Below are positions 1 through 12,240 of a stretch of 64,000 nt of DNA, piece after piece (position 1 is the stretch's first letter; each line of letters opens with the position of its first letter). Source of the DNA: Leptopterna dolabrata (Eukaryota > Arthropoda > Insecta > Hemiptera > Miridae); NCBI GenBank assembly GCA_954871275.1, contig OX940985.1, positions 5,642,001 through 5,706,000 on the forward strand, read 5' to 3'. Below the pieces are notes generated by a model. The model was given only the letters and a program-made list of their open reading frames with translations. It had not been told where the DNA came from and ran no database searches. The position numbers and the translations under genes were made by a program.

Positions 1-547
1 CGAAAATTCTTGCTTACATAGAGTTTTTCCTTACATCCAGGTTCCTTATAGCCAGGTTTCACTGCAGTAGTAGTATTTATTTATTTAGGAGTAGTATGTA
101 TTTACTTTAAATACACGACACGCTCATCTTATGTCTTAATCTCATGAGTATATAATAGGTATTATTATAATGAGCAAGCATCAAATCCTTTCACGTTTTG
201 ATATTTCTAAATTTGTCCTATTTTGTTTACATGGTGACAAGCATTGTAGGAATGAGACAATTTCGATCAGAAAGTACCTAATCGAACTGATAGCTATTAT
301 AAATTATGTACTCTAAATTCTTAGAAAGGAACCTACTTTCATTTAAATATATCAACAGAAGTCATGGATACTCCCCATTAGCACTGTTTACGTTCGACAC
401 ATCGAACTTTCATTGTATTTAGGTACTGCATGGTATCTCTTATGGTACCTTGCATGGATACCTTGTGAACCATTTCGTGGTATACCTGTTAAACCTAAAA
501 TTATAAATAGGTAGTAACGGTGCCACTGAATTCTTTCATTCTTCCAG
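1..547. other. Intron of the yellow-like gene (left window edge)
   Basis: No coding exon is recognisable here. The sequence is AT-rich and ends in an acceptor (cttccag) directly before the first recognisable yellow exon. That exon starts with one base completing a codon, so the preceding exon, with the signal peptide and first part of the protein, must lie left of the window. Confidence 0.6.
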
Positions 548-3500
548 GTGGAGGAAGGGGACGCCGGCAACGCTGGCCTGGGTACCTCTGGACTCGCCTT
601 CCAAATCCCCGCAGCTCATCCCATACCCGTCCTGGGACTGGCATAAACCTGGAGACTGTCAGGTGAACAGACTGTGTTCTCTCATTAGCCAATGTTGTGG
701 TTTAAAATAAATGTACTCCGAGAATCACACGCTCGTACAACAAAATTTAGCGTTTTATTCGATTCCCCGTTCGTTACCTACTTCCAGGGGATTACGACGG
801 TGTTCAGGCTCAACGTCGACGACTGTGGCCGCCTCTGGGTCATCGACACGGGCTCAGAGGACATCCTGGGCTCGCTCACGACGACCTGCCCACCGAAAAT
901 CCTCGTTTTCGACCTCAAAACTGACCAACTCCTGGTCCGCTACGAGCTCCCCAAGAAGCAAGTCAAGGAAGGCTCCCTCTTCACCAACATCATTGCCGAC
1001 GTTCTCACGTGCAAGAAGACATTTGCCTACGTCAACGATGTCTTCAGGTACGATAAGTCACCATTACCAAACCAGGGGAGAAAACAATTTTTGTGTTAGA
1101 AATGTGGTAGACAATCAAAGATTTTTCTTGAATATCATATTGGAGTTTTAGTCAGAAAAAAATTCACAATTTGGAGAAGAATGTGTAATGAATAGATAAA
1201 GGTTCAGGAGACGTACCGTTTCACATAAATTATATTTCGCCATTCCATTCTTTCTCCCCCACTCCATCTCATTCACCATCGATTCCTAGACTCGATTATG
1301 ACATCTCCCTTTTTCATACATCACACAATACTAAACGCAATACAAAGAAGGATATATTATTATTCTAATTCACAGCATTCCTTCATTAGAAAGTATTAGA
1401 AAATATGAGTCAGAGACAACAATATCAAAATTATCTATAATAATTTCACATCATACCAAAATTATCATTGAAGATCACATAAAAATAATCGATAATGAAG
1501 CGTACTTGTTAATAATTCAGTCAATTCAATAGTCATCTTAGGACATGTAATCATGTAGAATGCAGCACCTTACGCCGCCGAATCCGTTGCCGTTCGAGGG
1601 GAACGTTGGGGATAAGTTCACCAAGTGGAAGAAGCAGTATGAGATCTACGCCATCGCTTCGGGGTTGAGCAGCAAATGCAAGGATATTCAGTGTGCTGCT
1701 CTCCTACACGTTATTGAACAAAGAAGGATATATTATTATTCTAATTCACAGCATTCCTACATTAGAAAGTATTAGAAAATATGAGTCAGAGACAACAATA
1801 TCAAAATTAACTATAATAATTTCACGTCATTGTTCAATAACGTGTAGGAGAGCAGCACACTGAATATCCTTGCCTTTGCTGCTCAACCACGAAGCGATGG
1901 CGTAGATCTCATAATGCTTCTTGAATCTGCGATTTAGTTTGTTTTCAGTACAACAAATCCTTAATTCCTTGGACGTTATTTTATTGTTCACAGGTTTGGT
2001 CTCATCGTGTACGACCTGGAGAACAACAAATCGTGGCGAGTCGAAAACTCGTACTTCTTCCCAGAACCCCTGAAATCCGTGTACACCCACGACGGTCTCA
2101 AATGGAGGTGGAACGACGGGATATTCGGTTTCGCGCTGTCTCCCGTCGAGCGGGGGCGTCGTTTCCTCTATTACCATCCCATGTCGAGCTGGAGAGAGTT
2201 CAGGATAGACACCCGCGTCCTCCACAACGAGACGAGGGCGACAACGGATATGGACGCCGTTGAGCTGCTGGGCTCGAGGAAGCGGAGCAAAGGCAACGCC
2301 AGCGGTCAGTCGATGGACCGGAACGGTGTACTCTTCTATAATTTGGTTGTCAGGTAAGTGAGAGATGTTTGAATGAAACTCATGAGTTATGGTTAGTTGT
2401 AACTTGTGGCGGAGTGTGACAGTGGGGTGGACCCTCGAGAGTCCCCCTCCTGGATCAGCGAGATCACTGATTAAGCCTGTTAAGAAGGGTCGGGTTAAGG
2501 TCACCTGTTAAGAAGGGATATCGATTAGGCTTCCGCCCAGCGACCCCGTCTCCACCGGACCAAAAAACTACTCGAGAACAGCCACACTGTTACCCCCATG
2601 ACGTACTTCTGGTTAGCAGAAGTATGAGAGGGAAAAGGGAGATGAAAAGTAGTATGAACAACTTCAAGGTGACTAACCTCCATCGTAATATACCTCAAAA
2701 TATTTAATGGTGGAGAACAAAGGTCCTACATACGAGTATTGGCGGATAATGTTGTCAGAGGTTGTTGCCCAGTGAATTGTGATCATCTGGGCAACCTTGT
2801 AAGTGATCAACCTCCATCGTTAGGATGAAACAACTATTGGGACTTGTAAATTGGGACACGGCATCAATCGCCTTCTGATGAGCTCAATATAATATATTTT
2901 AATTATACTGACACTCTAAAGGAGGGAAAGGGGGTGGGGAAGCCAATAGATTATCAAAGGGACAGGTGGTTAGTAAAGGAATCCTTCTGGGAAACCTTTG
3001 GGCTTATCCTTCTGGAAAGCCCACAAAAAGTGGATGGAGTATGGTGAGTTGCTCAGCGCATGTGACAGCGAGTTGCTACCATGTGACAGAGTGTGACAGT
3101 GGTGGTGGACCCTCGAGAGTACCCCTCCTAGACCAGCGAGATTATCACCGGTTAAGAAGGGATATCGATTAGGCTTCCGCCCAGCGACCCCGTCTCCACC
3201 GTACCAAAAAACTACTCGAGAACAGCCAGACTGTTACAAACTTCTCCATGGGACACAGCCCTGTACCATGAATTCTCCCATCATGAATCTACCTATCCTA
3301 GGTAGATGCGCATCCGTGGTAACGCTCTGTCCAGCGTTTAATCAACAATGACACGGGATTCTTATGTATTGTGTGGCAGTTGACATCAATCCTTCATATT
3401 AGAGCAAAAACAGACAGTAGTAGGTACATATTTCCAAATATGCAACTCTGTGTGGTTTTAAGGAAAACCCGTTGCACGTGCTCTGATGTCGGACTCTGAT

Positions 3501-6500
3501 GCCTATCTTTGCCGAAGGTAGTGCGCAGTTCAGGACAGAAAGTTGTTTTTTTAATGATCGTTTATGCATGATAGTTTAATAGCATAAATGATAGTTTAAT
3601 GATAGTTTAATGATACTTTAATGATAGTTTAATGATAGTTTAATAGCATAAATGATAGTTTAATAGCTCGCATTTTCCTCAGTACTTGTCGGTCTGCGGC
3701 ATTTTTTATGAATCTTCTGTAGAAATTTAACGAACCTAGAAACCTTCGCAACTCACGAATCGTTTTAGGACGTTGATAATTTAAAATTGCGTTAACTTTT
3801 TCTGGATCTGGTTTGGTTCCTTCCGTTGTTATTTGATGGCCTAGGAATATTATTTCGTTTTTTCCAAATTCTGATTTGGCGACATTGATTTTGATTCCGT
3901 TATTGTTTAAATGTTCAAATATTTTTAATAAATGCTCTTTATGCTGTTCCAGCGTGCTAGATGCGATTAAAATGTCATCTAGGTACGCGAAACAAAAATC
4001 TAGTCCCATCAAAATTGAATTTATGAATCTCTGAAATGTTGCCGGAGCATTTTTAAGTCCAAAAGGCATAAAATTGTACTCAAACAAACCAAATGGTGTA
4101 ATTATGGCAGATTTTGGCTTGTCCTCTTCAGCCATTGGAATTTGGTGGTAAGCACTCAAGAGATCAATTTTTGAGAATATTGTTTTTCCTCCTAAAATTT
4201 GGTTCACATCTCCAATATGAGGAAGTGGATAACGGTCTGGAATCGTCCGATCATTCAACCGGCGGTTATCTCCACAGCATATCCATGTACCATTTTTCTT
4301 CTTCACCATATGCAAGGGGCTTGCCCAAGCTGAATCTGAAGGTCTAATTATATTATGGTCAAGCATAAATTGAAATTCTTGCTTAGCCTGTTTTAGCCTA
4401 TCTGGATCAAGTCTACGGGCCTTACCAAAGACGGGTGGTCCAGATGTGGTTGAGATGTAATGTCTTACTTCATGGCGAATGTCTGTAGGTACTAGAGTAG
4501 GTTTCGTCAAGTCTGGGAATTTCTTCAATAGCTCGGTGAACGGTGTTATGGTTTGTATGGTACTCAGATTATCGGCTGCTGTTACCTCTGTGATGTTTAT
4601 GCGGAAATGCATTTGTTCACAGCTCGTTTGTTCACACACAGACAAAAATACCAAAATACTTACTTACGTGTCCAGGTACTAAAGTATGCTGGTATATACC
4701 TATGTGCCAGTACTGAGTATGTATTAGTTCGGTAAATCCAGACCATTTAAAAATATTCATGTTCGCTCTGCTTCTCACCTTCAGGGATGCAGTCGGTTGT
4801 TGGAACTCCTACAACGGGCCTTACGTCCCGGACGCACAGGGGATCGTCGACGCGAACAACGTTACACTCAACTTCCCCAACGATCTGAAAGTGGACCACG
4901 AGGCCGACCAGAGCGTCTGGGTCCTTTCCAACAAACTTCACAAGTTCCTGTACTCGAAACTCAACCCGGCCGAATACAATACCAGGATTCTGACGATGAG
5001 GACGGTTGACGCTGTCAAAGGTATGCAGAGCGCCTGGGTACTTAACCTTGCGAAAATAATATTATGGTGAAGTTGGCGCAGAATGAGTTGGCATGAATGA
5101 ACGAGGAGCACTCGAATATTCTCATCTCCAACGCTCGTTCACGAACTAACAACTTAAAAACACATTTCAAAGAAAAATAAAGTTACTGAAAGGCAGTCTG
5201 TTTCCACTAATACACGAAAAATACGCTGTTATACCGGTTTCGTCAGTAACAAACAATAACTACTGTTAAGTTCTTAAGTTCTTAAACTTATTATTGTTGA
5301 GTCAATAATATGTTATTGCTTGTTGCTGACGATGGTTTGATCACCGAAACCGGTACAACAGTGTATTTTTCGTTTATTAGTGGAAATAGACAACTATTCA
5401 ATAATTCCGTTTTTCTTACGCTCATTCGTTTAGACCAACATAAATCCTGCGCCATCTCTCCTATGTTTGTATGGCTCGCGTAAAACCAACAAAACGGTGT
5501 AGAGGCACTGAATTTAATCATGGAATATTATGCATTTGCGATTTCTTAACTCGCTCGGAAACGATATACGAAATTTGTCCTGAAATTAGCGCGTAAACAG
5601 TTTTCGGTACATCGTACATAAGTAGTTGCGTCCATTTTTGTCTATACTAATTACAGTTATAGACTCTCGATCATTCGAATTGCTCGAATATTCGAACAAA
5701 TACCTGGATCCCTTAAGAATCTCCCGTTAATTCGAATACAACAATGTATATCTTATAAGTTTTGGTACACTTGGTATATCGAAGTAATACCTAGTGACGG
5801 CACGCCACCCGCGAACACGCTATAATTCGGAGTCAGGCGGCCCCCAACTCGGTAATTCGAATTCGTTTGTTTGTTTGTTTCAACCAACGGTATATACTCG
5901 TACCTAAGTACGATATACCTGTATGTATGAAGTTAGATTCCAAGCAGTCATTTTGTCTGCATTCATTCTTTCTTTAAGTTAACTCATTATTCTTAAACTA
6001 GTCTAAAACTGCAATACATAATTATTTAGGTACATGTATAAAAAGACTTTTTTTAAATTCGAACTATTCAATAACTCGAATTCTCAGTAATTCGCTTTTT
6101 TCAAGGTCCCTTGAGTTTCGAATTACCTATCAAGAGTCGACTGTATATTTTCTGAGTAAGCCCTGAGACTCATTTCTTTCGCAGCCACGATGCGGGAAAT
6201 TTGAATTAGAGCTTCTTTGGGAATACTCGGCATGAATGGAAAATTGAGTCACCCTGATCAGTTGAGCCGAAAATTGAGCTAGGGTATCTGACAAGCTCAG
6301 TTAGGAATCAGAACAGCCTTCCCGCAAGCAAAAGCATGTTCCATGTTCTTCTGTCACCTTATCAAGTACATACACAGCCGAGTTACTCCTTTCAAAATTA
6401 AGATTACTACAAATTCACTGTTCAGTTTATAAAATTGTTCAAAATTTGGCAAAATTCGGTTAAACTTATGAAAAACGACGGCAAATATCTTACCTCCTTA

Positions 6501-6687
6501 CCAATGTCTTGATGGATAAACTTTTTGGGTCGGTATGAAATAGGAAGAAATCCTGCTGTTGTTTGGTGAACTTACACGTTTACTTACTTGATTTTGGAAC
6601 TAATCCGGTTTTTCTCCTCAAGGAACGCCCTGCGAGCCTGGTTACGTGATTCAGACCAAGAAGGGACGTCAGTGCAATGAACTGTAA
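548..6687 (+). CDS. yellow-like: Yellow/major royal jelly protein family gene, last five coding exons (5' partial)
   Basis: Coding exons are 548-662, 788-1047, 1994-2353, 4785-5020 and 6623-6687; all junctions are GT-AG and reading phase matches across every one. The 345 visible residues show family hallmarks: a Pro-Ser-Trp-Asp-Trp-His segment in the first exon, VFRLNVDDCGRLWVIDTG in the second, a FGLIVYDLENN strand and a DGIFGFALSP strand in the third, and RDAVGCWNSYNGPYVP followed by a VDANNVTLNFPNDLKVD segment in the fourth. It ends with a short Cys-containing tail and TAA. Family members are secreted beta-propeller proteins; several act in cuticle pigmentation and tanning. Roughly the first 100 residues, including the expected signal peptide, are outside the window. 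I cannot say which yellow paralogue it is. The intron at 2354-4784 holds the Gypsy fragment. Reading frame and splice sites are intact, so it looks functional. Confidence 0.93.
1342..1931. repeat. Composite repeat: duplicated 114-bp block alternating with inverted gag fragments
   Basis: A block at 1342-1455 recurs almost unchanged at 1718-1831. Between the copies, 1560-1717 encodes on the + strand a retrotransposon gag-like stretch (PLPFEGNVGDKFTKWKKQYE, then an IQCAALLHVIEQ core). Directly after the second copy, about 1832-1925 carries part of the same gag stretch in reverse orientation. Both gag pieces are short and open into stops. The arrangement lies in an intron of the yellow-like gene. 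Confidence 0.75.
2412..2592. repeat. Interspersed repeat, copy 1 (SINE-like, unclassified)
   Basis: This stretch, from GTGTGACAGTGG to GAACAGCCACACTGTTA, is repeated at 3088-3236. Both share the core AGGCTTCCGCCCAGCGACCC. I see no clear A/B boxes or poly-A tail, so class is open. This copy has about 30 extra bases around a duplicated GTTAAGAAGGG. Confidence 0.6.
3088..3236. repeat. Interspersed repeat, copy 2 (SINE-like, unclassified)
   Basis: Second copy of the repeat at 2412-2592, same orientation, shorter by about 30 bases. The pair sits about 0.5 kb apart in one intron of the yellow-like gene. Confidence 0.6.
3555..3667. repeat. AT-rich minisatellite (ATGATAGTTTA units)
   Basis: About eight imperfect head-to-tail copies of an 11-16 base unit built on ATGATAGTTTA, some with an AGCATAA insertion. 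The array abuts the truncated 3' side of the Gypsy reverse-transcriptase fragment, where RNase H coding would be expected. Confidence 0.8.
3629..4654 (-). mobile_element. Ty3/Gypsy reverse transcriptase fragment
   Basis: An open frame of 341 codons reads antisense to the host gene. It contains the usual Gypsy RT blocks: a substrate-binding HMVKKKNGTW block near residue 115, KIDLLSAYHQIP near 162-173, FGLKNAPATFQR near 198-209, the catalytic YLDD at 224-227, a SEFGKNEIIFLGHQI block near 261-275 and RRFLGSLNFYRRFI near 303-316. The fragment stops in the thumb/connection region and runs into an AT minisatellite, so RNase H and integrase are absent. No LTR is seen near it. The frame being still open suggests fairly recent insertion or truncation, but it cannot be autonomous. 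Confidence 0.9.
5162..5437. repeat. Foldback (palindromic) MITE, copy A
   Basis: The left side has AACACATTTCAAAGAAAAA followed by an arm with TGTTATACCGGTTTCG; the right side carries the reverse complement (CCGAAACCGGTACAACAG) and ends near CCGTTTTTCT. The arms are imperfect inverted repeats around about 5280. A closely related copy lies at 34211-34490 and a fragment at 45330-45400. It lies in the last intron of the yellow-like gene. Confidence 0.7.
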
Positions 6688-7947
6688 GCGTATCGCCGGC
6701 TCAGGATCGACTTCAGTAATCACCTACGTGCAAACTACAGGTATCTACTTAGTAATTCTCACCCAGCAACACAGACGGTTCAAATTTTTTATTATTCGCT
6801 GTGGATATTGGGGTGCGTTCACGGCGTTTCGCTCAAGTTAGGTACACATTACCACTGCTTGCGCTGTCTGCATACTGGTCTGCAATTTTCAAGAATATTA
6901 AAACGGCATAGGATGTTGAAAATGCATAGGAAAACACTTCCTCCTCATTCCTTCTCAAAAATCCAGGATGAATAGGATCCAGCCTAGCAAATTCAACAAT
7001 AATTTAATATTTTTGGCTCCCTACGTTCACCACCCTGAATATAATTGAAGTGAAGTAATATTCCTGACTTCTCGAACATTATCCATATTCCATATTCCAT
7101 ATCCTTTATAACTCTAGCCCGTATTGTTCAAAGAGGACTTACATAAATATAAGCTGCGTACCAACTAGGTACCTACCTATTATTTAAATAATGTTCATCA
7201 TTCATTTATTGAGTTGCGCCTACTTGATTACAGTCAAAAAAATAAGTGGATGCCATTTTTGTTATTTACAACACCTGGGTGAATTGCAAAAATTCGATTA
7301 AAACCTGGAATAATGCATACAGGTTTTCTGTAGCCAATTATACTAGGAAAAGTGATGATTTATCTTGTCAGAATACTACATAATATGTTATTATATTGTT
7401 TGTATTGCTTTTGAAAGTGAGGCGGGATTGTGATGATGTTTGTTTATAAATAGGAGATTTCAAAAAAGTACCTACGTAATGTGAACTCACAAACGTAATT
7501 ATTCTTTCATACTGTAGATTTTATTGTGATATTCGTGAAAACATGTAAATATTGAGAAAAAAATCGTAAGATATGAAGTGCCAATGGAAAATATCAATAT
7601 TATAATTGTTTTGTAGGTACTTACCTATTTTGTGCATTATAATGTACTATCTATTAAAATCTACTTAAATGTTCATATTTTATGCAAGTAGGTACGTAGG
7701 TAAGGTCTCCCAAGTTTTAAGGTGTCGTGGATGATAACTGGAAATGGATGATGCCGAGCATCGAAACATTTAGGTTTACTTGTATTTATAAAAATTATGA
7801 TCATAATAAATTACGTATTGGTTGTATATTTTGAAAAATGTCAAGTGCAATTTATTACAAGGAAACGCGTTTTGATACCGTTGAGAAATTAACCTAGTTG
7901 GCATGTTAGTTATTACCGTTGGTAACTACTGATACTTTTGATACCTA

Positions 7948-7953
7948 AATAAA
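7948..7953 (+). terminator. Candidate polyadenylation signal of the yellow-like gene
   Basis: AATAAA followed within 30 bases by a GT-rich stretch. It lies about 1.26 kb after the stop codon. Other AATAAA words occur nearby (about 7806), so the true 3' end is uncertain. Confidence 0.35.
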
Positions 7954-8062
7954 GTTTTGTGAATAGTCGTAGTGTCTAGTCTGTTCCCTTAACCCTTGTG
8001 TAATAGTACTCATGAAATATAATTCTAAAACGAACCAATCATGCAGGGGTTCTATGTGGGGG

Positions 8063-8080
8063 CGAGAGAGAGAGAGAGAG
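8063..8080. repeat. (GA)n microsatellite
   Basis: A perfect GAGAGA run of 18 bases within otherwise featureless AT-rich intergenic DNA. Confidence 0.9.
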
Positions 8081-8689
8081 TAATGACACATCTCACAATT
8101 TTATACATACCTACTCATCTGGATGGTTCACTTATGAAATTCGGTATTTGCATTCATGTAAGTAGAATAGTAAATATTTTCAAGTCGAATACGTACTTTG
8201 ACGCCTTTTATTTTGTCTACACCCGGCTGAAATACATCCTGGCGTTTAATAAGTACGTCACTTAGCATTTTCGATTGAGAATCCCAGGTGGAAACTGAAT
8301 TCACCTGGGTCTGTATGAGTTCCGATAGCTTGAGGTTTAAAGCTAGCTCGTGAAAATTCTAGAGGTGTCCTTCTTGGAATTGAAGGGCTTTGTCGAAATT
8401 GACCTCCTCAAGTGCCAAGATTTCCAGTTTCAGATCGTGATCTCTGAGGCCATGCAGAGGGCATCATCAAACCAGTCTGCTGGGAATTTACAGTAATTTG
8501 CTTCCGAGTCTGCGAAGCAGCGGAAGCCTTGTGTTCACTTTCGTGAGCCAAAAAATTTTTGTCATCAGAAATCAAAATTTCCACTTGCACTTTGCGTTTC
8601 AAAGCCTACTGAACAAATTTGGTTCCGTGTCTGTCGGTCTGTGGGTCTGTGAGTCTGTGAGTCTTTGAGTCTGTGAGTCTGTCTGTCCG

Positions 8690-9150
8690 CATTTCCTTGT
8701 TACAGCCATAACTTCCACGATTTTGAATTGATTCAGCTCAAATTTTGAGGGATGGTGCGGATAAGGCCCCTTGAGGTCCCATACAAATTTCAACATGATT
8801 GATCCAGCGGTACGCCCTGCGCATGCGCTAACGTTAAATTCAACAAACACGCATAACTTTCACAATTTTGATTCAATTTCGCTCAAATTTTCAAGGGTTG
8901 TTTGGACAAGGCCTAGTGAGTTCCAGTATGAATTTCAGCATGATCGGACCCTCGGTGCGCTCTGCGCATGCGCTGGCGTGAAATAGATTCAATTTCCTTG
9001 TTACAGCCGTAGTAACCAAAGATTTCACCCAATTTCAATGTAATTCTCAGGGATTAAGCGGGTAGGGCCCATTGAGGTCCCATATAAATTTCAACATGAT
9101 AGAGCCAGCGGTTCGCCCTGCGCATGCGCTAACGTGAAATTCTTCAAACA
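8690..9150. repeat. Three tandem ~150-bp repeats, each ending in a GCGCATGCGC palindrome
   Basis: Three diverged units share a head (GTTACAGCC or CGCATAACTTTC), a middle (CAAATTTCAACATGAT) and a tail. The tail carries TGCGCATGCGCT at 8818-8829, 8963-8974 and 9119-9130. That 12-mer matches the palindromic consensus for NRF1/Erect-wing factors. The units are non-coding and lie between the yellow-like and mle genes. Function is unknown; they may be an old transposon cluster. Confidence 0.7.
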
Positions 9151-9179
9151 CGCATAACTTTCGCAATTATGTATAATGG

Positions 9180-9385
9180 ACGTAATGTATTATGGACGTA
9201 ATGTTATGTAATATGTATATTTCATGTAATGTTATGTTATGTAATGTTATGTTATGTAATGTTATGTAATGTTATGTTATGTAATGTAATGTTGTGTAAT
9301 GTGATGTGATGTAATATGTATATTTCACGTTATGTAATGTTATGTAATGTAATGTAATGTAATGTAATGTAATGTAATGTTGTGT
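9180..9385. repeat. TAATGTTATG minisatellite
   Basis: A run of about 200 bases made almost only of TAATG and TTATG units in changing order, with two ATATGTATATTTCA interruptions. Such arrays mutate quickly. Confidence 0.9.
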
Positions 9386-9421
9386 TATTTTGCTTCCGAG
9401 TCTGTTCTATTTTATAATGGG

Positions 9422-9882
9422 TCACTCTGATTGTGACGAGGAAGCTCCTGTGCCATCACCTTGGCAGTGTATTTTTAGTCCTGCCGCGAATTCTCTGGGA
9501 GATTCAGAATTTCGTTGAAGCCTGTTTTGGAAACGGATGCGCTCGGGAAGTGGAATAGGTTCAGGAGCGAAAAATTTCGACAAGATAGCAGTAAGCTCCG
9601 TGAAGGATTTGCTTTCCGGTTCTGCTGGTTCACACATAGTCGTTGATAGGCAGGGTACCCTATTGCATCAAGAAGATGCAGGGTTTTCTTACCGTCAGGA
9701 ACGTTGTAAAGTTTGAACTCATTTTGCTTCGGTTTTAAATAAAAATTCCAATTGGATTTAGATGGGTCATAAGGCGGAATGACTATCCTAAGGTGTTTGA
9801 TGGCGTCTGTACTCGTATCTGTTCCGCTTCTACCTTTATGTGCAGTTGTTGGTCCTTGCAGTTGATCTTCCTCATCTCCCAA
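9422..9882 (-). pseudogene. LTR-retrotransposon gag remnant, frameshifted
   Basis: On the minus strand the stretch reads as a gag-like protein in two overlapping frames: an upstream part with PPYDPSKSNWNFYLKPKQNE and LHLLDAIGYPAYQRLCV, and a downstream part with KSFTELTAILSKFFAPEP and RIRFQNRLQRNSESPREFAA. This order is typical of the gag of Gypsy-like elements. The frame changes near 9640, so it is broken. No zinc knuckle, polymerase or LTR was found next to it. Confidence 0.7.
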
Positions 9883-10652
9883 GAGTGAAAATCATCTCGC
9901 TTTCTCCTCGGCGTTTTCTTTTGTGGCATTTTCAGTTGAGTTCGTAAATCCTCGTCGCCAGTATTATACTTGTAGAGAATTGAATCGTAATACAAAATAG
10001 ATAATTTCATGGGCCTCATTACGCATGCGTCAATCCGATCAGAGAAGGCCATGGCCGATCTAATTCAATCAACTGTTCAACTGCGATATCGCCTGTTGAA
10101 CCACCATCGCCATACAAGAATAGGATTTTGTGACGTTTTTAAGAGTTTATTGTTTCTGTTTTATCATTTGTGTGTATTCAACCACTCGTGCATAAGTATT
10201 CCTTACTCGGTACTATGGCGGCAAGCCTTTAAAAAAAAAAAAAAAAAAAATGCGGCCTGCAGAGCTGAACAGAATACATGTAGAAATATGCATGCAGGCT
10301 GAGTCAAAGAAGGGGCCTCACTACTTTCGGCAACTACCTATCCATCACATCCAGGGAGTCTGAGGAGTATACACCTAGGTACTTACTCTCAAAATGTTGA
10401 ATTAAAAGACCCATAATGTGGCATTTACAAAATTGCTTACAGGCTATGCCGTTTAGACAGACGGACAAACGAAGTCCAAGTAGCAAGTGAGTAGGTACTT
10501 GGGTAGATTACCTTCACGGTCCGTACTTAAAAGATCTAACTTTAAAATTATGTCCAAGAGGATGATACTGGTACACCAGATACCTACTTAGATTTATAAA
10601 GTAATCAATCTGTACATCGCCCGGGTCAAAGTGTTTAGAACAGATGATGTAA

Positions 10653-11020
10653 AGCAGGGTTCACATCCATCCGGAGCCGTCTGGAAATACGGATAGGGGA
10701 AGCTAGTGAAAAGCAGTGGTGGGGATGGAGGGGAATCGCGGAAGTTGGGAAGGCGTTCATAACCATCCGGAATTTTGGCTGACAACTCGTTTCCCGCGCT
10801 TCCTCCCACAGCTGTTTCGGTTCCCGACGCCATTCCGTATGCGCAGTAGTGAACTGCGCAGATGCGGAGCGGAAAATATATCTGAAAAATCTGATGCGTA
10901 CAGTTCGCTTCAAAAGTGTTTCTCCGGAAAGAATATTCCCCCCTCCCCAGCTGATCTCCAACCAATCAGCTGCTCGTACGCACTTTCCGGATAGCTGTCC
11001 GGATGGATGTGAACCCTGCT
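10653..11020. mobile_element. PIF/Harbinger-like MITE with TAA duplication
   Basis: A 368-base element with about 22-bp terminal inverted repeats beginning AGCAGGGTTCACATCCATCC. It is flanked by TAA on both sides (10650-10652 and 11021-11023). A 3-base TWA target duplication and TIRs of this length fit the PIF/Harbinger group. It contains no meaningful reading frame. Confidence 0.75.
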
Positions 11021-11401
11021 TAAGAGTCCTTCCCGATAGATGAAAACTTGCTGTCGTCTCTCTTACATTTCATCACCCACACGTTACAAAGAGAGCATTC
11101 TTTGCAGTTCCTCATGTGGGTTTTCACGAAGTTCTTAGGTAAGTCCGATGCACTGGCAGTTGGACGGCGGATACTTTCACATACCGCACTTTCGAAACAC
11201 AAAACAAGGCCTCAGAATTCGAAAAAAAAACCTTGTTCCCGGCTCGAATCCAGGCCTTTGAGGCCTGCTGTCACTATTACACGTTCCATACGTACAATGT
11301 TTCACAGCATCAGCCATCCTATGAAAAATTAATGGGGGAAAACGACGAAATCGCTATCAAAAACAAAGCCACGGTCACAGAATCTGGTTCGACAGCAATA
11401 A

Positions 11402-12240
11402 TAGAGAGTTTTTGCAACACACTCGTGACGAAACGAAACGGAAAACGACACTGAAACGGGAATGGCGGATAGGGCGACCGAAGTCAGATGCTAACCTTTT
11501 TCGGTTCAGTTTTCGTTCAGCTTTGGCGTCTACCGGCTGGTGGAGTCACGCTAACGTTATGTCAACCTCTCTTTCATCCATTTTACTCCATGGTTAATAC
11601 AAATCTATGTCCATACATGTCGTCAAGTCTGCCAAGACGCCAAGAAGCAGCTGTGAATACGACGCTCAACATTTTTATTTTCCAAGGAAAACAGAAGAAG
11701 GTAGGTAGCGTTATACAGATGTAAGGTTAAATTACGTTTCGTCATATCAACACGACGAAAGCTGACAACGCGAGATCCCGGTATTTTTCGTCGTCACGGT
11801 TCGTCAAACTTTTCGGTGTCTCAAGTGCGCATGCGCAGCACTGCTTTCGTTTCGTTCGTTTCGTCGTGTTGATATGACGAAACGTAATTTAACCTTACAT
11901 CTGTATAACGCTACCTACCTTCTTCTGTTTTTCTTGGAAAATAAAAATGTTGAGCGTCGTATTCACAGCTGCTTCTTGGCGTCTTGGCAGACTTGACGCC
12001 ATATGTGGACATAGATTTGTATTAACCATGGAGTAAAATGGATGAAAGAGAGGTTGACATAACGTTAGCGTGACTCCACCAGCCGGTAGACGCCAAAGCT
12101 GAACGAAAACTGAACCGAAAAAGGTTAGCATCTGACTTCGGTCGCCCTATCCGCCATTTCCGTTTCGGTGTCGTTTTCCGTTTCGTTTCGTCACGAGTGT
12201 GTTGCAAAAACTCCCTATTGTGTTGCAAAAACTCTCTATT
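11402..12240. repeat. Near-perfect 0.8-kb palindrome (foldback element)
   Basis: Left arm 11404-11761 and right arm 11858-12215 are inverted copies with only a few mismatches and no visible indels; the axis is at 11809.5. As a consequence the same 78-codon frame occurs on both strands. The loop (11762-11857) holds TGCGCATGCGCA. The right end carries an extra copy of the terminal TTGCAAAAACTC motif. A diverged relative at 37764-38236 does not conserve the reading frame, so I treat this as a non-coding transposon. It ends just upstream of the mle promoter region. Confidence 0.9.

Larger units (their letters stand above)
6688..8689. other. 3' UTR and AT-rich downstream region of the yellow-like gene
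   Basis: No second gene is visible. The stretch holds several GTAGGTAC-type words (for example 7615 and 7690) and candidate poly(A) signals. A TCTGTGAGTCTGTGAGTC microsatellite lies at about 8630-8690. Confidence 0.5.

Noticed and set aside
1827..2504. 225-codon minus-strand open frame
   Set aside because: It is antisense to yellow exon 3 fused to the inverted gag scrap; the + strand exon has clear homology and splice sites.
11488..12131. Identical 78-codon frames on both strands
   Set aside because: Produced by the palindrome; the relative at 37935-38156 does not preserve the frame, so no protein constraint is seen.
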